Positions 45,582 to 52,847 of a DNA stretch of 64,000 nucleotides are shown in pieces (position 1 is the first letter of the stretch; each line of letters begins with the position of its first letter). Location: assembly GCA_003225175.1 (NCBI GenBank), contig QIBA01000031.1, positions 53,789 through 117,788 of the forward strand, in the 5' to 3' direction. Below the pieces are notes generated by a model that saw only the letters and a list, made by a program, of their open reading frames with translations, was not told the origin of the DNA and did no database searches. The DNA is from Acidobacteriota bacterium (GTDB lineage: Bacteria; Acidobacteriota; Terriglobia; Terriglobales; Acidobacteriaceae). Position numbers and translations under genes: made by a program.

Positions 45582-45628
45582 CTTTCATTTTGAGTTCATG
45601 TGCGGTTCATTGCAGCCGCGCCTAATAT
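45582..45628 (+). promoter_or_regulatory. Triple 11-bp TTCAT repeat and -10 for the second regulator operon
   Basis: TTCAT occurs at 45584, 45595 and 45606, exactly 11 bp apart. Eight bases after the third unit comes TAATAT (45623-45628). If this is the -10, transcription would begin only a few bases before ATG 45639, close to leaderless. All three units have the TTCA core that other copies show only in the third unit. Confidence 0.68.
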
Positions 45629-45638
45629 GGAGCCGAGA

Positions 45639-46319
45639 ATGCGCATTTTGTTGATCGAGGATGAAGTGAAGTTAGCAAGCTTCATCAAGCGAGGCTTGAT
45701 CGCCGAAAGATATGCAGTTGATGTTGCCAAGGATGGTCGAAGCGGACTGGAGCTCGCGCAAGCGTACCAGTACGACCTTGTACTTCTTGACCTCATGTTG
45801 CCCGGCATGGATGGCAGTGAAGTGCTGCGCCGAATCCGGAGGGAGAACTCTTCCGTGCCAGTGCTGATTCTTTCTGCCCGCGACACCGTACAGGACAAGG
45901 TTGCGAATATGGAGACCGGCGCCGACGATTACCTCACGAAGCCCTTTGCGTTTGCCGAGCTGTCGGTTCGCATCAAGGCGCTGATGAGACGAGGTCCAGT
46001 GAATCGCGCGAGCACTATTCGAGTGAGCGATCTTGAGTTGGACCGGCTCTCGCAGCAAGTCAAGCGCGCCGGACAGCGCATCGATCTTACTTCCAAAGAA
46101 TACGCGCTCCTTGAGTATCTTATGAGCAATGCCGGACGAGTCCTCTCGCGCAATATGATTATCGAGCACGTGTGGGATGAGAGCTTCGACGGAATAACCA
46201 ACATCGTCGACGTTTACATCCGGCATCTCCGAAACAAAGTAGATACCGGCCATGATTCCAAACTTCTGCGCACGGTGCGCGGAGTGGGTTACACAATTCG
46301 GGAAGGAGCGGAAGGATGA
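45639..46319 (+). CDS. OmpR/PhoB-family response regulator
   Basis: 226 residues from ATG 45639, which gives the standard start MRILLIEDEVKLASFIKRGL with GGAG six bases upstream; an upstream GTG at 45600 would lie inside the repeat element. Phosphorylated aspartate D51 in LLDLMLPG, then ILSARD and the lysine of DDYLTKPF. Winged-helix end with YIRHLRNKVDTGHD and LRTVRGVGYTIREG. Its stop overlaps the kinase start (ATGA). Confidence 0.95.
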   Translation: MRILLIEDEVKLASFIKRGLIAERYAVDVAKDGRSGLELAQAYQYDLVLLDLMLPGMDGSEVLRRIRRENSSVPVLILSARDTVQDKVANMETGADDYLTKPFAFAELSVRIKALMRRGPVNRASTIRVSDLELDRLSQQVKRAGQRIDLTSKEYALLEYLMSNAGRVLSRNMIIEHVWDESFDGITNIVDVYIRHLRNKVDTGHDSKLLRTVRGVGYTIREGAEG

Positions 46320-47776
46320 ACTTCAATTCCCTCCGTTTACGAATGGCAGCATTGTACGCCGGCGTGCTTGCCGTTTGCCTCGTGATCTTCGGTGCGGCGG
46401 TTTATCTGGGGCTGGCACGCTATCTCGATTCCAATCTAAGAAACTCGCTTCGGAGTGATGCTCAATCAATCGGCGAGAAGTTGCTGGTCGATGTGAAACG
46501 GAAGGGCGAATCATTCGTCACAGGCGAAATCAACGAAATGGCGCCGGAAATCAGTGGACGATTCATCCGCATTACACGGCGCGACGGAAGCACACTGTAC
46601 CAATCCCCGGCTCCCATTAATCAAAAGTTCCTTCCATCAAGAATTCCCATTTTGCGAAGCTGGGGCTCTCGTCCGTTTTCGCTTGTGGAGTCGGGAGCCG
46701 GCAGCCATCCCGTGCTGATTGAAGCCGTTCCCTTTGTCATACCCAACGGCACTTCCTTTTTGATAGAGGTTGGAGCGTCCTCCCGCGATATTCAGTCAGT
46801 CCTGCACGGGCTGATCCTCACCCTACTGTTTGGGATGCCTGTCATTATCGCGGCAGCCATCCTGGGTGGCATCGTGATCATGAAGCGTGCTCTGCGTCCG
46901 CTTGACGAGATCACGCACACGACCGAAACAATAACGTCTCGCAATTTCGGCGAGAGGCTGCCCGTAGTTCGAACCGGGGACGAAATAGAGCGCCTCACCA
47001 CATCACTCAATCGCATGATGGCGCGCCTAGAAGACTCCTTCCGTCACATCAGCCGGTTCTCGGCGGATGTATCACATGAATTGCGTACACCACTCACGAT
47101 CCTTCGAGGCGAGCTTGAATCACTTACGCAATATGAGCACTTATCACCCACAGCCCTGGAAATCGTCGGCAGCGCACTCGAGGAGATTGCGCGGCTGAGC
47201 AAGATCGTGAGCCAGTTATTGGAGATTTCCAGGCTTGAGGCCGGTGATGCGACCAGAGAAGTTACGACTGTGAATCTCGGTGAGCTTGCAACCTCCACGG
47301 CAGAGCAAATGCGATTGCTCGCCGACGAAAAGTCGATTCGACTGGAATATCTAGTTTCTTGCGGAGTGATGGTAGTGGGTAACCCATCGCTGCTGAAGCA
47401 AGTCGTGGTCAATCTTCTTGACAACGCCATAAAGTACACACCTTCGGGCGGCTCAGTAGAACTCCTAGTTGAGATCCAAGGATCCAAGGCAGTGCTCGAA
47501 GTGCGCGACACCGGGATTGGGATCCCAGGCAGCGCGTTGCCGCACATTTGTGAGCGGTTTTATCGAGCAGACAAAGCCAGATCGCGAGACTCGGGAGGTG
47601 CGGGCCTCGGACTTTCGATCGTGCAGTCGATCTGCTCGGCACAGGGTGGGGAGTTATCGATTTTCAGTAGTGAAGGAGAGGGCACCCGGGTTCGTATCGA
47701 GATGCCCCGGGCTAATGGTAGAGCTCAATCGACCGAGGAAAGCGCGGCAAGAGAATATCTGCATCTGGAGCGCTGA
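46316..47776 (+). CDS. Sensor histidine kinase paired with the regulator at 45639
   Basis: 486 residues. Membrane spans near residues 8-32 and 165-190 flank a periplasmic domain of about 130 residues with no recognised motif. HAMP (KRALRPLDEITHTTETI), H254 in DVSHELRTPLTIL, then LLDNAIKYT, DTGIGIPGSALPHICERF and GAGLGLSIVQSIC. Of the CusS-like type. Different in its sensor part from the kinase at 15264, so the two probably see different signals. A receptor gene follows after 94 bp. Confidence 0.95.
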   Translation: MNFNSLRLRMAALYAGVLAVCLVIFGAAVYLGLARYLDSNLRNSLRSDAQSIGEKLLVDVKRKGESFVTGEINEMAPEISGRFIRITRRDGSTLYQSPAPINQKFLPSRIPILRSWGSRPFSLVESGAGSHPVLIEAVPFVIPNGTSFLIEVGASSRDIQSVLHGLILTLLFGMPVIIAAAILGGIVIMKRALRPLDEITHTTETITSRNFGERLPVVRTGDEIERLTTSLNRMMARLEDSFRHISRFSADVSHELRTPLTILRGELESLTQYEHLSPTALEIVGSALEEIARLSKIVSQLLEISRLEAGDATREVTTVNLGELATSTAEQMRLLADEKSIRLEYLVSCGVMVVGNPSLLKQVVVNLLDNAIKYTPSGGSVELLVEIQGSKAVLEVRDTGIGIPGSALPHICERFYRADKARSRDSGGAGLGLSIVQSICSAQGGELSIFSSEGEGTRVRIEMPRANGRAQSTEESAAREYLHLER

Positions 47777-47870
47777 AGTCCACAGTTGAACTGAACGCTA
47801 CTCCTCTCCTGAGAAGAAGGTTTGCTGAAGAGTCGCCGGCTCATCGAAAACCGGCAATGGAGAGGCAGCG

Positions 47871-50800
47871 ATGTTCACTCGAATTCAAAAGCGTGCGTGT
47901 TTCTACTTCGCAGTCGCAGTTTTCGTAAGCTTACTGGCATCCTCACTGCGAGCGCAGACCGTTGGCGCAACAGTATCGGGTACGGTTGCAGATTCGTCCG
48001 GTTCAGTGATTCCGAACGCGCAAGTCACGATTCGCAACACTGAAACGGGAAGCGTGACCACAGTCACATCAAGCTCACAAGGGTTTTATGTCGCACCGAA
48101 TCTTCAGCCGGGCGACTATGAAATACGAATCGCAGCGAGCGGATTTGCGACGACGCAGTCGCGCGTCAAGTTGGAGGTCGGCGCTCAACCTTTACTGAAC
48201 GTCAGCCTGCAACCCGGCAACGTGACACAAAGTGTCGAAGTAAAGGACTCACCCGCTGATGTTGAGCTGGCATCCTCTCAAATCAGCGAGGTGGTCGACG
48301 CGCAGACAGTCCGCGAGCTTCCACTCAACGGACGCGATTGGACCCAGCTCGCAATCTTGCAACCCGGAGTAGCGGCAGTCAGAACAGAGAAAGCCGTAGC
48401 CGTCGGAGCCGATCGCGGCAATCGCGGCTATGGCGTGCAGATCACGATCGCTGGCGCTCGACCGCAGCAGAATAACTATCGCCTCGACGGAATCAGCATC
48501 AACGATTATTCCAATGGTGCACCTGGTAGCGTCGTAGGTCTCAATTTGGGAGTCGATGCAATCCAGGAATTCTCGGTAGTCACGAGCAATTATTCGGCGG
48601 AGTATGGAAGAACTTCGGGTGGCGTGATCAACGCAATTTCCCGGGCTGGCACTAACCAGTTTCACGGCAGTGTCTACGAGTTCTTCCGCAATAGCGCCCT
48701 GGATGCTCGCAACTTTTTCGACCGCGCGCAGATTCCTCCCTTCAAGCGGAATCAATTTGGTGCCTCAGCGGGAGGTCCGATTACTAAAGATCGGACTTTC
48801 ATCTTTGGAGACTATGAAGGACTCCGCCAATCGCTCGGATTTACTTCCATCGGACAAGTGCCTTCTCCAGCTGCGCGAGCGACTGCCAGCCCGGCAACTC
48901 AGCCTTATCTAATTTTCTATCCACTGCCGAATGGACCCACGCCTGCAGGTAGCTTGACTGGACAGTACTCACTTGTCGGACAACAGATCACACCTGAAGA
49001 CTATTTTACTGTTCGTGGGGACCACCGGATCAGCGACAAAGACGCACTGCATGGTTCGTACATGTTCGACAACGGTACGTTTACTCAGCCGGATTCGCTC
49101 AACGACATCTTCCTGCGCTCACATACTCGGCGGCAATCTGGTTCAGGTGAAACAACGCATACTTTCAGCCCAACTCTAATCAACACCGTTCGCTTCGGAA
49201 TAAGTCGCGTGGCCGCAGATATAAACGGTTCAGCCCCAGGACCCGTGGCGGCAGGAAACGATCCCAAACTGGGAGTGGTGCCTGGACAGAACGCGCCCAG
49301 TCTCATCACTGCTGGCATCATCACCTTCGGTGGCGGCGTGAACGGGCCATCGGCTTACCATTACGGATGGACATCGATTCAGGCTTATGACGACGCCTTT
49401 CTCACCAAAGGCAAGCACTTCCTAAAGTTCGGTTTTGCGTTCGAGCGCATGCGAAACAATATTCTCGCGCTGTCCAATCCTAGCGGGCTGTTCCGCTTCA
49501 ACTCCGTTGCCACCTTCATGGCAGGGCAGGCCAACGAATTCGACGCGAGCGTTCCCGGCACAACGTCCCCTCGCAATATGCGGCAGAATCTCTTTGCTGG
49601 TTATCTGCAGGACGACATTCACCTCGGGCCATATCTAACCTTTAATCTGGGATTGCGCTACGAGATGGCTACGGTTCCCACTGAGGTGAACGGCAAACTC
49701 TCGACTCTCCGAAGTCTGACCGACGCACAACCGCACTTGGGCGATCCCTATTTCTCCAATCCGACGACGAAAAACTTCGAGCCTAAGATTGGCTTTGCTT
49801 GGGATCCTTTCCATACTGGAACAACCTCAATACGCGGAGCCTTTGGTTTCTTCGACAGCTTGCCCCTCCCCTATCAATTTGAGCTACTCTCATCCTTGGC
49901 GGCGCCCTTCCTGGAGTTGGGTAGCGCAGTCCCGCTCCCTCCTGGGGCTTTTCCCAACGGATCGTTTTCACTCATTTCCGCGTCGCCTAGTGCCTTGCGG
50001 CAGACCTATATCCAGCCGAATCCCAGCCGCAATTACGTTATGCAATGGAATCTCTTCCTCGAGAGGCAGATAGTGAAAAACCTCACCGTAACAGCTGGGT
50101 ACGTCGGCACGCGCGGAATTCATCAGCCGTTTCGCTCAGACGATGTGAACACGGTGCTGCCAACCGCTACACCGCAGGGACTACTCTGGCCAACGCCGCG
50201 AAATAGCGGAACGAAACTAAATCCTAATGTGGGACAGATCGCAGCACTCGCGTGGACTGGACATTCCTACTACGATGGACTTCAGTTGCAGGTTGTAAAG
50301 AGAATGAGTCATGGACTCCAGAGTCAAAGTTCGTTCACCTACAGCAAGGCCATCGATGACGGTTCTGCAAGTCTTGCGGGAGACCCATTCGCAAATTCCA
50401 TTTCTGGGCTCTTCTTCTTCGACGAACGATCGCGACGCGGTCCTGCAGATTTCAACATCGGAAAGAACTTTGTTCAGAATCTGATCTGGATTGCCCCTGC
50501 GGTACAGTCGTTGCACGGTCCACTTGCCTGGGCTGCCAATGGTTGGGAGCTCGGTGGAATTTTTCAGGCTAGCGACGGACTTCCGTTTACACCGTTGGTA
50601 GGCGGCGACCCACTTGGGCTCAAGAACACTGCCCCATACGACGTTCCCGACCGAGTCCCAGGATGCGGTTCGCCAACGCGGCTGCAATACAACATTCCGG
50701 CTCAAGGTCAGGTCCAATACATCAACTTGAGCTGCTTCGCCTCCCCTAACCCACTCACAAGACTTGGGAACGTTACGCGCAATTCGCTCACCGGTCCAGG

Positions 50801-51047
50801 GCTGAAGAACCTTGATTTGTCGATTTTCAAGAACAACAAGATTCCCGCAATTTCAGAGGCGTTCAACGTCCAATTCAGAGCGGAGTTCTTCAACATCCTA
50901 AATTTCACGAATTTTGCTCCGCCCAGTTCGGGAAAGACATTATTCCCTGTGACCGGAGGAACAACACCGATCACTGGTGCAGGTTTGGTCACTTCAACTC
51001 AGACCGCCTCGCGCCAGATTCAGGTTGCGCTGAAGATCAGCTGGTGA
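47871..51047 (+). CDS. Oar-like TonB-dependent outer-membrane receptor
   Basis: 1058 residues. Signal peptide (FAVAVFVSLLASSLRAQ), carboxypeptidase-regulatory-like domain (GATVSGTVADSSGSVIPNA), plug (LPLNGRDWTQLAILQPGV, GRTSGGVINAISRAGTN), barrel ending IQVALKISW. It has no triple-repeat element of its own and seems to be the third gene of the regulator/kinase unit, so the signalling pair and this receptor are probably linked functionally. Confidence 0.93.
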   Translation: MFTRIQKRACFYFAVAVFVSLLASSLRAQTVGATVSGTVADSSGSVIPNAQVTIRNTETGSVTTVTSSSQGFYVAPNLQPGDYEIRIAASGFATTQSRVKLEVGAQPLLNVSLQPGNVTQSVEVKDSPADVELASSQISEVVDAQTVRELPLNGRDWTQLAILQPGVAAVRTEKAVAVGADRGNRGYGVQITIAGARPQQNNYRLDGISINDYSNGAPGSVVGLNLGVDAIQEFSVVTSNYSAEYGRTSGGVINAISRAGTNQFHGSVYEFFRNSALDARNFFDRAQIPPFKRNQFGASAGGPITKDRTFIFGDYEGLRQSLGFTSIGQVPSPAARATASPATQPYLIFYPLPNGPTPAGSLTGQYSLVGQQITPEDYFTVRGDHRISDKDALHGSYMFDNGTFTQPDSLNDIFLRSHTRRQSGSGETTHTFSPTLINTVRFGISRVAADINGSAPGPVAAGNDPKLGVVPGQNAPSLITAGIITFGGGVNGPSAYHYGWTSIQAYDDAFLTKGKHFLKFGFAFERMRNNILALSNPSGLFRFNSVATFMAGQANEFDASVPGTTSPRNMRQNLFAGYLQDDIHLGPYLTFNLGLRYEMATVPTEVNGKLSTLRSLTDAQPHLGDPYFSNPTTKNFEPKIGFAWDPFHTGTTSIRGAFGFFDSLPLPYQFELLSSLAAPFLELGSAVPLPPGAFPNGSFSLISASPSALRQTYIQPNPSRNYVMQWNLFLERQIVKNLTVTAGYVGTRGIHQPFRSDDVNTVLPTATPQGLLWPTPRNSGTKLNPNVGQIAALAWTGHSYYDGLQLQVVKRMSHGLQSQSSFTYSKAIDDGSASLAGDPFANSISGLFFFDERSRRGPADFNIGKNFVQNLIWIAPAVQSLHGPLAWAANGWELGGIFQASDGLPFTPLVGGDPLGLKNTAPYDVPDRVPGCGSPTRLQYNIPAQGQVQYINLSCFASPNPLTRLGNVTRNSLTGPGLKNLDLSIFKNNKIPAISEAFNVQFRAEFFNILNFTNFAPPSSGKTLFPVTGGTTPITGAGLVTSTQTASRQIQVALKISW

Positions 51048-51199
51048 GCGGCTATTTTGAAGCGATGCACAGGCATGAAGCAGCGGCTCTGGGAGTCTCG
51101 TTTGTGTAGGAGTGGAATTGCGGGATAGGTAACCACCCCAAGGCGCAAATGCTGGGGCGGGAGGTTGTTCCGATTATCCAAATTGAACTGAGGAAATTT

Positions 51200-51688
51200 A
51201 TGACATTAGCAAGAGCAATTGTTTGGGCGTCACTCTTGGTTCTGTCCTTTGAGGTGCTGGCCCAGGACCAAACAAAACCCGATTCTCAGCCACCGAAAAT
51301 CTACGCCCAGAGACTCGTGAACGACACCTTAGCCAAGCACAAGGAAGTTGTGATCATGGCCTTCCATGTCACGCCACCCAATCAATCGAAAAATGTAATC
51401 ATCGCCTCGAATATTGGCCGGATCGGCAAGAAAGCCGACGAAGACGATATGCGAGTGATCGATACCGGCGTGAGCAATCTGGAAGTAAACAAAACTGGAA
51501 ATCACTTCGAAGATGAACTTCCGCTGCTTGATGAGGCTGGCAAGAGAATCGGTGCCGTAGGAATTGTATTCAATTACAGACCCGGCCTCGATAAGAAGAA
51601 GCTCGCTAAGCAAGCGGAAAAAATCCGCGATGAAATGGCGAGGCAGATTCCATCGAAAGAACAATTATTCCAAGAAACAAAAGACTAG
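51200..51688 (+). CDS. Secreted protein of unknown function
   Basis: 162 residues from ATG 51200 (GAGGAAA upstream; the longer reading from 51149 lacks a site). Signal peptide (ARAIVWASLLVLSFEVLAQ). Mature part QRLVNDTLAKHKEVVIMAFHVTPPNQSKNVIIASNIGRIGKKADEDD and a helical end KKLAKQAEKIRDEMARQI. I do not recognise it. Helix-strand-helix content suggests a small periplasmic alpha/beta domain. Position between a receptor and another unknown gene gives little help. Confidence 0.65.
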   Translation: MTLARAIVWASLLVLSFEVLAQDQTKPDSQPPKIYAQRLVNDTLAKHKEVVIMAFHVTPPNQSKNVIIASNIGRIGKKADEDDMRVIDTGVSNLEVNKTGNHFEDELPLLDEAGKRIGAVGIVFNYRPGLDKKKLAKQAEKIRDEMARQIPSKEQLFQETKD

Positions 51689-51749
51689 TTCTTAGCACAA
51701 GAGCGCATTCGGCACTTATTCATTCCGAAGCTTAGGATCCCGACATGCT

Positions 51750-52784
51750 TTGGAAAACGAACTCGAAGTCTTGAGTTCATTATCGCCAGAGCAATTGGGT
51801 TCATGGTTGAGTGGATTTGCTCAGATTCGCGTTTCAGGCGAACTAGAGCGTTCGGACTGGGTGAATGCGCCCTCCCAATTTGTCGAACAACTCTCGGCAC
51901 ACCTTTGGACGACACATCAGCTCGACAGCTTTCGAAGCGCGGCCATGGCATATGCGGATCGTCTCCGCGCGGCAGCTCCTCCGCAGCCTCCGCCAATTCC
52001 ACGGCTCGGAATCACTATTATTGGAAAGGGAATGTCTTCCTATGATGCGCCGTTATTTCGAAAACTCCGAGGCCAAGGCGCTTACTTCAATCGTGTCAAT
52101 CCGGAGAATGGCCTGAGGACACTCCTCGATGCAGTTGCGGCAAGGGCGAAAGCCCATCGCGTTGCTTTCGCGCACTGGTATATCGACGGTGGCAAAGCGG
52201 ATGACCACGACAGTGCGCTGACCTGTGTCTCTTATGAATCATTGGAGCCGGCACGGAATGCTCTGTTGCGAAAGATGCGGTCTGAAATAGATCGTCCCGG
52301 AATGGGACCCGAAGCGCTTCGGACCATTCTTGCCCGCATGCGACCGGCTGACATCGGACTGGGTAACTCTGGAAACGCGATCCTCGATCGCTTTCAGCTA
52401 AAACTGCTGACAGAAGGTTCCGGAACTCAGATCTTCAGCACAACATTCGCGCAATGGGCCGCTCGCGAGGCATTGCGACGTTCCCAACCGCTGACCTTGC
52501 TCGTGCGCTTCGCCCCGCGGCAACGACAAAGGCCGATGAATGAGTTGTTATCCGCGAGCCGGGAACGAGCTGAACCAGATGTGATCGGCTCACTCATCGA
52601 CGGAGATATGGGCGCGTACTACAACTGGCTTAATCAGCAGCGACTCCCTGGAACAGAACAATCCTCTTTTCTGGTTTGGTTCGAAGGGCACACCCAAGCC
52701 GTCGCCATCGGTCCTTCGATGCCGCGAGGAACGGAATCAAACAACGCGACTGAGTTGAAAGACTTGCTTTCCTGGATTGCCTAG
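51750..52784 (+). CDS. Cytoplasmic-type protein of unknown function
   Basis: 344 residues from a TTG; no signal peptide or membrane span. Parts that can be seen: a proline-rich linker (RAAAPPQPPPIPRLG) near residue 80, then GITIIGKGMSSYDAPLFRKLRGQGAYFNRVNPENGLRTLLDAVAARAKAHRVAFAHWYIDGG, and in the second half LTLLVRFAPRQRQRPMNELLS and GDMGAYYNWLNQQRL. The reading frame, composition and length support a real gene. Function unknown. Confidence 0.65.
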   Translation: MENELEVLSSLSPEQLGSWLSGFAQIRVSGELERSDWVNAPSQFVEQLSAHLWTTHQLDSFRSAAMAYADRLRAAAPPQPPPIPRLGITIIGKGMSSYDAPLFRKLRGQGAYFNRVNPENGLRTLLDAVAARAKAHRVAFAHWYIDGGKADDHDSALTCVSYESLEPARNALLRKMRSEIDRPGMGPEALRTILARMRPADIGLGNSGNAILDRFQLKLLTEGSGTQIFSTTFAQWAAREALRRSQPLTLLVRFAPRQRQRPMNELLSASRERAEPDVIGSLIDGDMGAYYNWLNQQRLPGTEQSSFLVWFEGHTQAVAIGPSMPRGTESNNATELKDLLSWIA

Positions 52785-52847
52785 CTCCGATAGGTCAAGC
52801 TTTTCCGATTTACATCAGGTAAGTCATTTTGGCTGTGTGGAGGACTC

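Noticed and set aside
28048..45614. Triple repeats as a CRISPR array or transposon ends
   Set aside because: Units are 11 bp, three per site, at gene starts in both orientations; no spacers, no long repeats and no transposase gene were found in the window.
45600..45638. Start of the second response regulator at GTG 45600
   Set aside because: It would place the coding start inside the TTCAT repeats and add residues before the standard MRILLIEDE start; ATG 45639 has a ribosome site and gives D51.
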